The notes: generated from the letters alone by a model not told the origin. A DNA stretch of 64,000 nucleotides from Candidatus Enterococcus murrayae (GCF_017315985.1 NZ_JAFLVR010000020.1:243707-307706); one strand, 5' to 3'. Positions 53,692 to 63,604 are shown, counted from the first letter of the stretch. Numbers and translations are program-made.

Positions 53692-55641
53692 TTACTTCAT
53701 CGGCGGAATAATCGCCAATAAGCCGTTGCTCAAAGTGACATAAATTGAAGAAGTGGTAGGCAACGCTTCATTTAACGTATTCTTCACAGGTAAAGCTGTT
53801 GCCGCTAAAGCGATCAAGCTCTCACTGCGGAAAAGATTAACAAAATGCTTCGTCGACATCACTTGTGGAATACGCGGACTATTGAGAATACTTGCAATCA
53901 ATTTTGCTTGTACCTGATCGTTCACATCAATCTTCGCTTTTGTTGCTTTGATTTCAGGCCCGGTAGCTTTCTCTTTGGTCTCTTTCGCATGATCGAACTC
54001 AGTTAATTCATAGGCACTGATGATCGCGTTCAATTTTTCTGCGTATTGCTTATCTGTCGCATAGCGTCCTTGAAGATGTTTGGTGGCATCCTTGTAAGAT
54101 TCCGTTTGATCTTTCCAAGTGGCTTTGTAGAAATCATTGTTGCCTGAGATGCCTTTTTTAATTAATTTCGCATAATCTTCTAACGACTCCTTATAGGAAG
54201 GATATTTCCTAAACTCAGAGGTAATCTGGAAGCTTGCACCGACATTATCCTGTTCTAACGTTTGGAAGGTGACACCTTGATCCTTGTATTTCCCTTTGAT
54301 CCCAAACAAGTTGTAGTTGGGTTCACTGGCTAATGAACTATTCCCCGATCCGCTTTCTAAAATCGCTTGTGCGATCATAACAGAGGAGTAAATGCCATTC
54401 TTCTGTCCAATTTCACGGGAAGTTTCGCCAATTTTTTTAATAAATTGATCTGTTGTTTGATTCTTGTTGAAAATAAATGGCTGGTTCGGGCTGTATTCTC
54501 CAAAAGCGTTCGACAATGAACCTGTTGCTTTTGGTAAGCCGGCGATGTTCACACGAACTGCAAAGGTTGGCGCAAACGCGCTGATACTGCCGATTTTCAC
54601 TACATCCCCTGGCTGCGGCGCATGGATATATTGACCATTGCCGATGTAAATAGCCACGTGTGTTGTGACACTCGTTGGTGCTCCCCAGAATAATAGATCC
54701 CCTGGCTGCGCTTCGCTAACTGGGATCTGCGTTCCAGCATATTGCTGATCCCCTGTCCAGCCGCCGATATTATGGCCAGTTGCATTCGCATAAACTACAT
54801 AGGCTAAGCCAGAACAGTCAAATGCATTTGGTCCCTTAGCTCCCCAAACATAAGGTTTTCCAAGATGACGGTAGGCTTCTTGGACGATCGCCGTTTGCAC
54901 CTCATTACTAAAGGTTGGTGCCGCTTGATTAGAAGGGACACGAACATCGGAAGCTGCTCCATCCGCTTCAGGCTGACGATTCGCTGCTGCCTGCTCTTGA
55001 TTCGCTGATGGTGTATTCACAGCTGGTTTTTGTGTATTTTGTTTGTTTGAATTATTGGCAGGCTTTTCGTTGTTCGTATTATTTTGATTATTGCTATTAC
55101 CTGCATTGCCACCAGGTTTTTCTTCTGGCTTCGGCGTTGGTGTAGGCGTTGGTTTCTCTTCCTTCACTGTTTCTAGTTGGATAGACACATCTGAATCCGG
55201 CATCGTAAATATGCCGTTAACCTCAGCGCTTGATAAAATTACTGCTCCTGTTGCTGCGTTGACTGCCTTAACTTCTTTTACCTTGACACCTTCAGGCAAT
55301 GTCACTGAGTAATGAACGACAGTGTTAGCGATCAATCCTTTATCGGATGTATATTGAAAAGCAATCTGTGCGCCATTCGCATCACTAAACGTATTATTAG
55401 CCATTGGATTGCCATTGGCTAATAAATTGTATTGGGTCGGTTCAGGTTCAGGAGCTGGTGCTTCAGAACTTTCTGTACTTCCTGGAGTTGAACTTTCGGT
55501 CGATTGTTGATTTGATGAAGTCGTAGCAGGATCGCTGGCCACTGTTCCACTTTCTTCAGCAAGCGCTTGTTGTGAAGATAAAATAGTTGGGCCAAACAAT
55601 GTTCCCAATGCTAGTAAACTCACAATCTTATTGTACTTCAC
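53692..55641 (-). CDS. Secreted NlpC/P60 endopeptidase plus glucosaminidase (GH73) wall hydrolase
   Basis: 649 residues. Signal peptide 1-28 (cleavage after AQALA), Ser/Thr/Glu-rich stretch (30-70), a beta domain (70-160), a Pro/Asn/Lys-rich linker (160-240), an NlpC/P60 domain (245-365) with Cys276 (FDCSGLAY), His328 and His340, then a GH73-type glucosaminidase domain (395-540) with Glu429 in AQAILESGSGNSSLA, and a C-terminal tail of about 90 residues. It would cut both stem peptides and glycan strands of peptidoglycan. No LysM or anchor motif is seen; the 70-160 domain may bind the wall. The combination suggests a role in cell separation. Confidence 0.85.
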   Translation of the reverse strand: MKYNKIVSLLALGTLFGPTILSSQQALAEESGTVASDPATTSSNQQSTESSTPGSTESSEAPAPEPEPTQYNLLANGNPMANNTFSDANGAQIAFQYTSDKGLIANTVVHYSVTLPEGVKVKEVKAVNAATGAVILSSAEVNGIFTMPDSDVSIQLETVKEEKPTPTPTPKPEEKPGGNAGNSNNQNNTNNEKPANNSNKQNTQKPAVNTPSANQEQAAANRQPEADGAASDVRVPSNQAAPTFSNEVQTAIVQEAYRHLGKPYVWGAKGPNAFDCSGLAYVVYANATGHNIGGWTGDQQYAGTQIPVSEAQPGDLLFWGAPTSVTTHVAIYIGNGQYIHAPQPGDVVKIGSISAFAPTFAVRVNIAGLPKATGSLSNAFGEYSPNQPFIFNKNQTTDQFIKKIGETSREIGQKNGIYSSVMIAQAILESGSGNSSLASEPNYNLFGIKGKYKDQGVTFQTLEQDNVGASFQITSEFRKYPSYKESLEDYAKLIKKGISGNNDFYKATWKDQTESYKDATKHLQGRYATDKQYAEKLNAIISAYELTEFDHAKETKEKATGPEIKATKAKIDVNDQVQAKLIASILNSPRIPQVMSTKHFVNLFRSESLIALAATALPVKNTLNEALPTTSSIYVTLSNGLLAIIPPMK

Positions 55642-55705
55642 ATCTATACCTCATTTCCAAATTAAATATACGTGCATATATAATTATTTTCCTTAATTAC
55701 TTACT

Positions 55706-55734
55706 ATAATATCATTAATTTAAATGCCTGTCTA
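55706..55734 (-). promoter_or_regulatory. Probable promoter of the wall hydrolase gene
   Basis: Minus strand: TAGACA (55734-55729), 17-bp spacer, TATTAT (55711-55706), about 65 bp before the ATG. Confidence 0.5.
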
Positions 55735-55998
55735 AGGAGTTGATCATTGTTCATAAAATCTTCTAAATTAGTAATACACAAAAATTGAATTTATTGATTT
55801 AGGCTTGTTTTGTCTTTTTTAATCACTGATAAATCAACAGTTACCTTAAATATGAAACAAAAAATATAAAATAGCAATTCAAAAGAGCCTTCTCCTTTCC
55901 CTAACAATAATCAATTTATTTAACACAATATTAAAAAAGCGAAATGAATTAGTTGTCTAAAATAAATATTTTTATAAGTAAACATACGCAATAAAGTA

Positions 55999-56045
55999 AA
56001 AAAGACTCGAATAATCAGCGATTCACTGACTATTCGAGTCTTTTC
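55999..56045 (-). terminator. Intrinsic terminator in the AT-rich gap
   Basis: AAAGACTCGAATA (56002-56014) pairs with TATTCGAGTCTTT (56031-56043), with a TCAG/CTGA inner pair. It serves the 113-residue gene ending at 56114. The remaining gap, about 55740-55998, is very AT-rich and shows nothing I can support. Confidence 0.8.
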
Positions 56046-56113
56046 GTATTTAAAAGCTTCTATATTATTAAATAAATTGGAGCCAAACAACCGCTTTTTG
56101 TTCCTTTTGACTG

Positions 56114-56455
56114 CTAAACCTTCTCTTTAACGATTTTTTGCATCAATTTTGAAATGGCACGTTCGTGAAAATGCGTCATTCGGACGCTTTCGCCGTTTTC
56201 TGTGCGCCAAATCTTATTTTCATAAAAACCAACACTGTCCCGTTTCCCATCCATCAGCTCTTTGGCGTATCCCAAAACAAGACGAATCGCTTCACGTGTA
56301 GGCTCATCACTCTTAAAATACCCTGGATAGCTGCGCAGGTATTCATCGAGATCACTATTATGGGATACTTTCCAATCTTCAATGAAATCTTCTAATGCTG
56401 TGACTACATTACTCGTTTGAATCTTCCATAGTGTTATATCTACCTGATTTTTCAT
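56114..56455 (-). CDS. Hypothetical protein, 113 residues
   Basis: Start at the ATG at 56455 (TGGAGG upstream; 7 residues shorter than the longest frame). Soluble and charged, with no membrane segment. It contains ALEDFIEDWKVSHNSDLDEY, EAIRLVLGYAKELMDGKRD and a basic C-terminus (ERAISKLMQKIVKEKV). No family was recognised. It has its own terminator, so it is probably monocistronic. Confidence 0.6.
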   Translation of the reverse strand: MKNQVDITLWKIQTSNVVTALEDFIEDWKVSHNSDLDEYLRSYPGYFKSDEPTREAIRLVLGYAKELMDGKRDSVGFYENKIWRTENGESVRMTHFHERAISKLMQKIVKEKV

Positions 56456-56688
56456 AATCATACCTCCATTATTCAATCCCTTTACTCTTCCTATTATAAA
56501 GGGTTTTCATTTTAATCGGCTGAGATATCCGGAAATTTTCTATTAAAAAAACTAAAAGAAGCTCCATCGTTTTAAAGTAAACCTTTTATATTTAGGGTTT
56601 ACCTTTTATCTGAGACAGTGGATTTGACTTCTTATTGTTTGTCATTTCAGTTATACTAATAGTAATTGAATGATAAGGATGATTTATT

Positions 56689-57849
56689 ATGCTAACACTT
56701 TTAATAAATAAAATTACAGAACGTTCGAAGGGAAACAAGCGAACCAGTGTTGGAATCTTGGCGGGAGTCTTAGGGTTGATCTCAAACCTTGTCCTCTTTC
56801 TCGCCAAATTTTTTATTGGTTCACTTTCAGGAAGTGTCTCGATTATGGCGGATGCAATGAATAACTTATCCGATACGGCTTCTTCCTTTATTACCCTTGC
56901 CGGCTTTAAAATTGCTGGCAAGCCAGCCGATGAGGATCATCCTTACGGTCATGAACGCTTTGAATATATCAGCGGCTTCGTCATCTCCATTTTAGTGACC
57001 TATGTCGGGTTTCGTTTTTTAGACAGCTCTTTTGTTAAAATTCTGCATCCTAGCAGTGTGCTGCTTTCTCCAATTGTCTACATCGTTTTGGTCTTATCGA
57101 TTTTAATGAAGTTCTGGCAATCCTTTATGTATCGCAGATTGAGTCGCGAAATCAATTCTGATACCCTAAAGGCCACCGCCCAAGACAGTATCAACGATGT
57201 CTATACGACCATCGCGGTTTTGATTTCTGCCGTTATCGAATGGTTCAGCGGCTGGCGTATCGACGGCTATATCGGCTTTCTGATCGCTTTGTACATCATT
57301 TATTCAGGGATCAAAATGATTATGGGTTTCATCAATGATTTGATGGGCGTTCGTCCGCGTGAGGAAGAGGTTTTAGCGATTCGCAAGCATTTGGATAACT
57401 ATCCAGACATCATCGGCTACCATGATCTGTTGATTCATAGCTATGGACCAAATAGTGTTTTTGCTTCTGTTCATATTGAAGTCAATCAAGATTGGAGCCT
57501 GTCTCACGCCCATGAAGTGATTGACACGATCGAATACGATGTAAAACAGAATCTAGGCGTCGATCTGGTTTGTCATTTAGACCCTTATCCGATCGATGAT
57601 CCCGATTTCAAACGAATCGCTCCTGAGTTAAAGAAAATTTTGAAGGACATCCACCAACAGCTGCGGTTTCATGATTTGCGTGTAGATAAAAACACTACAC
57701 CAGAAACGATTTATTTCGATTTGGTCGTGCCTGAGGATTTAAAAAAGGTCACAAACTCGCAATTGCAGGATCAAATCAGTAGTCGCTTTATTACTCAAAG
57801 TGAGCCGGCAAAATTAAGCATTATCTTTGATCGAACCTATTTATTATAG
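56689..57849 (+). CDS. Cation diffusion facilitator (CDF) family transporter
   Basis: 386 residues. Six membrane helices (about 15-220) with the metal motif SIMADAMNNLSDTASS on helix 2 and DSINDVYTT on helix 5. The cytoplasmic domain (about 225-300) has DLLIHSYGPNSVFASVHIEV and is followed by an extra C-terminal region (300-386) that many CDF proteins lack. It exports divalent metal by proton exchange; the NxxxD-type sites suggest a manganese, iron or zinc member without certainty. AAGGATG precedes the ATG. Confidence 0.85.
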   Translation: MLTLLINKITERSKGNKRTSVGILAGVLGLISNLVLFLAKFFIGSLSGSVSIMADAMNNLSDTASSFITLAGFKIAGKPADEDHPYGHERFEYISGFVISILVTYVGFRFLDSSFVKILHPSSVLLSPIVYIVLVLSILMKFWQSFMYRRLSREINSDTLKATAQDSINDVYTTIAVLISAVIEWFSGWRIDGYIGFLIALYIIYSGIKMIMGFINDLMGVRPREEEVLAIRKHLDNYPDIIGYHDLLIHSYGPNSVFASVHIEVNQDWSLSHAHEVIDTIEYDVKQNLGVDLVCHLDPYPIDDPDFKRIAPELKKILKDIHQQLRFHDLRVDKNTTPETIYFDLVVPEDLKKVTNSQLQDQISSRFITQSEPAKLSIIFDRTYLL

Positions 57850-57856
57850 CGAAAAA

Positions 57857-57921
57857 GCATTAGTCGAATGCCGCGCTCCTTCTATATAAAGGTAGCGCAG
57901 CAAAAACGACCAATGCTTTTT
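57857..57921. terminator. Terminator between the converging CDF and BceB-like genes
   Basis: AAAAAGCATTAGTCG (57852-57866) pairs with CGACCAATGCTTTTT (57907-57921, one mismatch), and the inner GCGC arms form a second stem. T-runs lie on both sides. Confidence 0.75.
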
Positions 57922-59909
57922 TAGCTTTTTCGTTCAACTAATTGATAGTAGGTTCGGGCCGTCAGCCGATAGACGATAAAATATAGTAGGGCAAAGATGA
58001 CGGTCACGATCCCGCAAATAAGCAGGAACAGCTGCCAATTTACCAAACCAAATAGAACAAGCAGCTTTCGAATAAGTGGAAAAGCAAATGCCAAATGGAT
58101 AACTGCGATTACCAATGGGAAAGAAAAGACCATTGATACTTGACTACGAATAACCTTTTTGACCTCCTTGTGCCCCATTCCCACCTTTTGTAAGATTTCA
58201 AAGCGCTCACGATCATCCATCCCCTCAGAGATTTGTTTATAGTAAATGATCAAGGCTGTCGCCAAAATGAAGGTCGCACCAAATGTGATCCCTAAAAACA
58301 TAAAGCCGGCGGTGATTAATCGGTTCTCAGATACAAAGGTCGCTTTGTCATCGAAAGTGTACTGGCCTTCTCCTAAAGTCTGCTGCATTTCGTGTCGCAA
58401 CGCTTGCGCAAAGTCTATCCGCTTCTTTTCCCCTTTTAAATCAATATTGAATAAAAAGCTGTACTTAGGATTGTGTTCCTTCTTTTCCGCTTTTTGGGGA
58501 ATCCAGCTTTTCAAGCAGCGATCAATAACCTGTTGATTTGCCATCACTACCACAAAGGAATCGGTCAATTCAACCTGTTGATTGATTCCTGGGAACTGAT
58601 GGATTCGCTTTTTGATTTGAAAGCTCTGATTTTTGAATGTTAATTTATCTGATTGGTGATCGCCGCTAACAGGATAGAAATAAATCTCATCCTCCTTCAG
58701 CTCCGGCTTTTCCTTCGTATGCTTTTCATATTCCTGTGCGGTCATAAAGAGCATCATGACAGCGGTAGATGCTTTTGAACTATAGTAATCGTTCAAATTC
58801 AAGTAGCTATAAGAATCTGCTTTGGGAGAAAACATGATGCTTTGTGTCGAGGTCAAATACACCTGGTCAAAAATCGGCGCTTGCTTCTCTGCACTGACCT
58901 TGCTGATGATTTTTTTAACCTGTTCGGGCTGATGGTTCGTTGTAATCGCGACATCTCGTGGATAACGTGACTCCTCAACGTCCTTCTTTCCGAGATAAAG
59001 ACTTGCCGTTGTGGCTACAGTAACTAAGACCATTGTCGATAGAATACAAATACTGGCTAACCCCGCCGCATTTTGCTTCATTCGATACATCATGCTTGAG
59101 ACTGAAATGAAATGGTTCGTTTTGTAATAAAAACGCGGATTCCTTTTTAACAGCTTCAGCAAGGCAATACTTCCAGCCGTAAATAAGAAATAGGTGCCGA
59201 AAATGACTAAAACAACGGCTACAAAAAACAAGTTCAATGCATTCAATGGCGATTCAATCGTTACAGCGATCCAATAGGCACTGACGATACATACTAGCCC
59301 TATGATTGCTAATAACCAACGTGCTTTCGGTTCCTGCTCCCCTTTTTTGGCGCCTTGTAAAAGGGTGATAGGCTTTGTTCGTTTAATTTGCAGACAGTTG
59401 ATTAAAAATAGCAAGAAGAAGATTCCGGCAAACAGCATAGTAACGAAGCCTAAGCTTTCAGGCATAATTTTAAAGACAAACTCCGTTCCGACACCGATCA
59501 TTCGATGCAGCACTAGAAAAGCGAGCTTCGATAGCACTAGACCCGTAATCAACCCGCTGATAACCACTAATAAAAAACTGAGAAACGATTCCCAGATCAA
59601 CAGCTGATAAAGCTCGCTCTTGCCTAATCCTAAGATGTTGTACAAGCCTAGCTCTCTTTTTCGCTGCTTCAACAGGAAGCTATTCGTATAAAAAGAAAAG
59701 ATCACAGTAAAAATCATAATGATAATATGGCCCAGACCAAACATTGAGCTGGCGGAAGCTCCGCCCGGTAATGCGCGCATCCCTTCATTATTCACAATGA
59801 TTTGTGTCATCGTATTGATCGCCACTAAAAACAACATCGAAATTAGAAAGGGCAAGTAGCCACGATGATTTTTTCTTAAGTTAGTAAAAGCTAATTTTCC
59901 ATAAAACAT
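57921..59909 (-). CDS. BceB-like ABC transporter permease (FtsX family)
   Basis: 662 residues. Ten membrane helices with the typical large extracellular domain (about 310-515) between helices 7 and 8, and FtsX domains near residues 60-180 and 540-650. BceB proteins detect bacitracin, nisin or other lipid-II-binding peptides, signal to a partner kinase and remove the drug from its target. It lies 3 bp after the ATPase gene and downstream in the same direction as the kinase and regulator. Confidence 0.88.
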   Translation of the reverse strand: MFYGKLAFTNLRKNHRGYLPFLISMLFLVAINTMTQIIVNNEGMRALPGGASASSMFGLGHIIIMIFTVIFSFYTNSFLLKQRKRELGLYNILGLGKSELYQLLIWESFLSFLLVVISGLITGLVLSKLAFLVLHRMIGVGTEFVFKIMPESLGFVTMLFAGIFFLLFLINCLQIKRTKPITLLQGAKKGEQEPKARWLLAIIGLVCIVSAYWIAVTIESPLNALNLFFVAVVLVIFGTYFLFTAGSIALLKLLKRNPRFYYKTNHFISVSSMMYRMKQNAAGLASICILSTMVLVTVATTASLYLGKKDVEESRYPRDVAITTNHQPEQVKKIISKVSAEKQAPIFDQVYLTSTQSIMFSPKADSYSYLNLNDYYSSKASTAVMMLFMTAQEYEKHTKEKPELKEDEIYFYPVSGDHQSDKLTFKNQSFQIKKRIHQFPGINQQVELTDSFVVVMANQQVIDRCLKSWIPQKAEKKEHNPKYSFLFNIDLKGEKKRIDFAQALRHEMQQTLGEGQYTFDDKATFVSENRLITAGFMFLGITFGATFILATALIIYYKQISEGMDDRERFEILQKVGMGHKEVKKVIRSQVSMVFSFPLVIAVIHLAFAFPLIRKLLVLFGLVNWQLFLLICGIVTVIFALLYFIVYRLTARTYYQLVERKS

Positions 59910-59912
59910 CCG

Positions 59913-60674
59913 TTACGCCTCCTTTGATTGCAAGGCTGTCAATGTCTCATTGATGGTTTCCAAAAACTCATAGTTGTCCTTGTTCCCTCGATAAAGCTGA
60001 TGGTAAACCTGGCCATCCTTAATGAAAAGCACACGTTTCGCATGACTGGCTGCGATCGAGCTATGGGTCACCATCAAAATCGTCTGCCCATTATAATTCA
60101 AACGTTGAAAAATTTGCAGCAGCTGTTCAGAGGTCTTGGAGTCCAACGCCCCTGTCGGCTCATCGGCTAACAGCAAATCTGGGTTGGTAATGATCGCTCT
60201 TGCCACAGCCACTCGCTGTTTTTGACCGCCGGACAATTCGTAAGGATATTTTTCTAATAGCTTTTCAATCCCTAAAGCCTGCACCACCGGAGTAAGTCTA
60301 TTCATTAATTGATTGACCGGTGTCCGGGATAAAACTAAGGGCAATAAAATATTGTCCTTAACTGAAAATGTATCCAATAAATTAAAATCCTGAAAGACAA
60401 ACCCAAGATGGTCTCGCCGAAAAGCGGCCGCATTTTTTTCCTTAATGATGTTCAAGTCCATTCCATCTAATAAAATCGTTCCCGAAGATGGCTTGTCCAA
60501 TGTCGCAATCAGATTTAACAAGGTACTTTTTCCTGAACCTGATTCCCCCATGATTGCGACATAATCACTCTTTTCAACAGAAAAATCAATCGCTCGCAAT
60601 GCTTCTACAGGCATTCCTTTGAACTGAGTTTGATAAATCTTTTTAACGTTTTCCACTTTTAATAGTTCATTCAT
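59913..60674 (-). CDS. BceA-like ABC transporter ATPase
   Basis: 253 residues from the ATG at 60674 (GGAGGATTTC upstream; a 15-residue longer frame has no site). Walker A GESGSGKST, signature ELSGGQKQRVAVARA, Walker B LLLADEPTGALDS, as in MacB/LolD-type ATPases. It powers the BceB-like permease. Separated from the kinase gene by a terminator, so it may have its own promoter, which is usually the target of the response regulator. Confidence 0.9.
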   Translation of the reverse strand: MNELLKVENVKKIYQTQFKGMPVEALRAIDFSVEKSDYVAIMGESGSGKSTLLNLIATLDKPSSGTILLDGMDLNIIKEKNAAAFRRDHLGFVFQDFNLLDTFSVKDNILLPLVLSRTPVNQLMNRLTPVVQALGIEKLLEKYPYELSGGQKQRVAVARAIITNPDLLLADEPTGALDSKTSEQLLQIFQRLNYNGQTILMVTHSSIAASHAKRVLFIKDGQVYHQLYRGNKDNYEFLETINETLTALQSKEA

Positions 60675-60784
60675 TGTGAAATCCTCCTTGTTCAGCTTGA
60701 TGTAATCGGTACTAACCAAAAAAAACTAGGTCAGCCCTTCTACTTCATCATAGAATGTCGCCCTTAAAAACACTACTTACGAAA

Positions 60785-60818
60785 AGAAATCCAAACTTAC
60801 AATCATGAAAGTTTGGAT
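60785..60818 (-). terminator. Terminator after the histidine kinase gene
   Basis: AAATCCAAACTT (60787-60798) pairs with AAGTTTGGATTT (60808-60819), then a T-rich stretch on the minus strand, splitting the sensor genes from the transporter genes. Confidence 0.8.
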
Positions 60819-61808
60819 TTATTCAAACGCTGATATTTCTTCAGGAAAGACGATGGTAACCGCTGTTCCTTTTTTTACCTTTGATTCAATATAGATGCGG
60901 CAGCCTAATTTAGCTGCTGCCTCCTTGCTTAGATACAGACCTAGCCCGCTGGCTCTTTGCTGCTCTCGACCATTTAACCCGGTATAGCCCTTCTCAAAAA
61001 CTCTTGGTAAGTCCTCCGCCTGAATCCCCATCCCCGTGTCACGGATCGCTAGCTGATTGTCCGCAAAAGAAATGCTGATTGTTCCATTTTCAGTATATTT
61101 GATCGCGTTAAAAATGACCTGCTCTAAAATAAAAATCAGCCACTTTTTGTCCGAATAGACCACGCCCTCAAGCTGTCCAAGCTGCAGGCTTAGATCCTTT
61201 TGGGAGAAAAAGGTCGCATATTTTTTAACAACTGATTTTACGACTTTTTCAATTGATAATTGCTGAAAAACCAAATCCGCTTGGTCTAAATTTTGACGCA
61301 TGTAATTTAAAATCATCTGCAGGTATTCATTGATCTTAAAGACTTCATTTTTCATCATTCGGGGCTCCAGCTGCCCTGATTGAATCAATAGATCTAAAGC
61401 TGCGACGGGGGTCTTGATTTGATGCAGCCAGAGTCCAAAGTCGTTCAGCATGTCCTTTTGCTTTTGCTGAAGCGCTTCTTGCTGTTGATTTTTAGTTTCC
61501 AAAACCAATCGTAACGTTTCTTGATAATTCTTCTCGCTCAAGGTCTGCGCTTTTGGCAGAAAAACTAGGCTGCCTAGCTGTAAATCCTTCGTTATTAATT
61601 GCTCCAGCCGCTTTTGCTTGCGTGCCGCTCGATAAAAAGAGACGATGGAATAGACCACCAGCATAAACATTGTAAACAGCCAGCCATCCCAAAAAGGCGC
61701 GAAGTCTAACTCATAAAGATAAAAGGTTAGAAAGATCAAGCCCCAGAAAACAATATACATCCCATAGATGATCCACCGTTCATAAAAAAAACTTTTTAGC
61801 AGCTTCAT
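60819..61808 (-). CDS. BceS-like intramembrane-sensing histidine kinase
   Basis: 329 residues. Two N-terminal membrane helices (about 12-32 and 38-57) with almost no external loop, the mark of intramembrane-sensing kinases. H-box with His in GLWLHQIKTPVAAL, N-box NAIKYTENG, G-boxes IRDTGMGIQAEDLPRVFEKG and GLGLYL. It depends on the BceAB-like transporter for its signal. Its start overlaps the regulator stop by 4 bases. Confidence 0.9.
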   Translation of the reverse strand: MKLLKSFFYERWIIYGMYIVFWGLIFLTFYLYELDFAPFWDGWLFTMFMLVVYSIVSFYRAARKQKRLEQLITKDLQLGSLVFLPKAQTLSEKNYQETLRLVLETKNQQQEALQQKQKDMLNDFGLWLHQIKTPVAALDLLIQSGQLEPRMMKNEVFKINEYLQMILNYMRQNLDQADLVFQQLSIEKVVKSVVKKYATFFSQKDLSLQLGQLEGVVYSDKKWLIFILEQVIFNAIKYTENGTISISFADNQLAIRDTGMGIQAEDLPRVFEKGYTGLNGREQQRASGLGLYLSKEAAAKLGCRIYIESKVKKGTAVTIVFPEEISAFE

Positions 61809-62485
61809 TTTTTTCCCTCTATTAAGTATCCTTTGTTTTTGACCGTTTGAATCAAGCTGTTGATTCCAAAATCATTCAGCTTCTTGCGTAATCGCGTCAA
61901 ATTAACCGCCAAAGTGTTGTTGTCAATAAAATCATCACTTTGCCACAAGGTCTCAATGATTTGCTCCCGCGGAACGATTTTCCCCTGCGCGGAAAAGAGG
62001 ACACTCAGGATACGTGATTCATTGGGGGTCAAGGGCAAGTGATCCTTTGGCGATTGAATTTGATTAATCGCCGGCACAAACTGATACTCGTCAAAAGAAT
62101 ATGTCAGCTGTTGTCCGTATTGATAACTGCGTCGCAGCAATGCTTGGATCTTTGCTAATAAAATGGTCAGCTCAAATGGTTTTTCAATGAACTCATCGGC
62201 TCCCATATTCAAAGCCATCACCTGATTCATTTGATCTTTGGCAGAAGACAAGAAAATGATCGGCACCTCAGATACCTTTCGAATCTCTTGGCACCAATAA
62301 AAACCATTAAAATAAGGCAAAGAGATATCTAGGATGACTAAATCCGGCTGCGCCTTTTGATAGTCATCAAAAACCTGCTGAAAATCAGTTGCGGCGGCAC
62401 ATTCCATTCCCCACTGTGTCAAATGCTGCTGAATGACCGAAACGATCGTCATGTCGTCTTCTACAAGAAAAATTTTACTCGTCAT
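61805..62485 (-). CDS. BceR-like response regulator (OmpR family)
   Basis: 226 residues. Receiver domain with the acidic pair in LVEDDMT, phospho-acceptor Asp in LVILDISLPYFNG and Lys in FIEKPFE. C-terminal winged helix (about 130-225) with LTPNESRILSVLF and TLAVNLTRLRKKLND. It is expected to bind inverted repeats ahead of the transporter genes; I did not find a clear copy in 60675-60784. Confidence 0.9.
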   Translation of the reverse strand: MTSKIFLVEDDMTIVSVIQQHLTQWGMECAAATDFQQVFDDYQKAQPDLVILDISLPYFNGFYWCQEIRKVSEVPIIFLSSAKDQMNQVMALNMGADEFIEKPFELTILLAKIQALLRRSYQYGQQLTYSFDEYQFVPAINQIQSPKDHLPLTPNESRILSVLFSAQGKIVPREQIIETLWQSDDFIDNNTLAVNLTRLRKKLNDFGINSLIQTVKNKGYLIEGKK

Positions 62486-62580
62486 TTATCGTACCTTCTA
62501 CTTTTTCCTTTTATTATACTAGAAAACTCCCTCATAATAGAAGATTCATTTTGTAAAACGCTGGGAAGTTCAACAAAAGT

Positions 62581-62663
62581 TTTTTTGAAAAATACTTTAC
62601 AAAAAGAAAGCCAAACGACCATTTTACCTTCAATTATGAAAGTATTTGATCGTTTGGCCTTTG
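62581..62663. repeat. Dispersed hairpin repeat, copy D
   Basis: Tail TTTTTTGAAAAATACTTTAC (62581 onward), then arms AAAGCCAAACGACCATTT (62607-62624) and their imperfect complement ATTTGATCGTTTGGCCTTT (62644-62662). Same orientation as copy B. On the minus strand it follows the stop at 62683 and can terminate. Confidence 0.75.
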
Positions 62664-62682
62664 TTTATTCTTTTTTCTGTAG

Positions 62683-63513
62683 TTAGAATGCTCGGTAGAC
62701 GTATTGATTTTTTGGTGCACTGACTGTCTGCACGTTGCTGACTTCAACTGATGGGATTTGCCGATCAAAAGGCTCAAAGAAATCCAGCGTGAGTATTCCT
62801 TCAACATGCAGCCACTGATTGTTCTTCACCGTCAAGTGCTCCGGCAATTTGGTCATCAAGCCAAACACGCCAGAATCAGCAACACAGTGAATGATCCCAA
62901 AACGGAACAGAAAGTCGTATTTTTGATTGTTCTTATTCGCTTCATATACGAAGCCGCTAAATGAAACCTTTTTACCGACAAAAGAATTGGGATAATTATA
63001 GATTAATTCCATCACCTCTAAGTAATTTTCATCCGTAATCACCAACTGTTGATCAGCCTCGTATTTCTTCATCAGCTTCGTCATCTGATCATTATAGTCG
63101 CTTTTATTGTAATAAATACTCGTATCAGGCTTCAAATACTGTGTGTTCATCTCAGGGTCCCCCACGGATTCCTTGCTGATAGGAAAACTAAACCCTTTCG
63201 CTTCAACAATCGTCGTATCTAGGCTAATCGTTGGAAACAGCGTACCTGCAATCAACGGAAGCACTAGCAGTAAATAAGCCATTCCTCTTTGATAAGGTTT
63301 ATTCAAGCCGTGATCGTGCCCTTCATGAACCAGCTGTTGTTCTTTCCCACTCGCCCATATTCTCAGCTGTACCAGAGCCAATAAAAGCGACAAAAACATC
63401 GTCAGAAAAATTAAATAGCGATAATGCACGTTGAGGTATTGATCTAATTTCCCAGAAACCTGCAGGTACATCATCCATTCAAAATAGCCAGATAAAATCA
63501 GAAAGCGTATCAT
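62683..63513 (-). CDS. TIGR03943/DUF1980-type membrane protein (YcgQ-like)
   Basis: About 276 residues from the second of two adjacent ATG codons (63516 or 63513; GGAGCGAA upstream). Two or three N-terminal membrane helices, then a soluble domain with FVGKKVSFSGFVYEANK and LRFGIIHCVADSGVFGLMTK, the typical signature of the family. It usually accompanies a DUF318 permease such as YcgR and belongs to zinc-responsive or metal-related pairs in some Gram-positives; the role here is not shown. Confidence 0.8.
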   Translation of the reverse strand: MIRFLILSGYFEWMMYLQVSGKLDQYLNVHYRYLIFLTMFLSLLLALVQLRIWASGKEQQLVHEGHDHGLNKPYQRGMAYLLLVLPLIAGTLFPTISLDTTIVEAKGFSFPISKESVGDPEMNTQYLKPDTSIYYNKSDYNDQMTKLMKKYEADQQLVITDENYLEVMELIYNYPNSFVGKKVSFSGFVYEANKNNQKYDFLFRFGIIHCVADSGVFGLMTKLPEHLTVKNNQWLHVEGILTLDFFEPFDRQIPSVEVSNVQTVSAPKNQYVYRAF

Positions 63514-63604
63514 CATTTCGCTCCTTTGTTGTTTTATGTATTCCTTTGATCTCACTGCTGCGTGTCATTCGTCCAAAATAGTGTTCATTTGCGAATCTGT
63601 CAGT

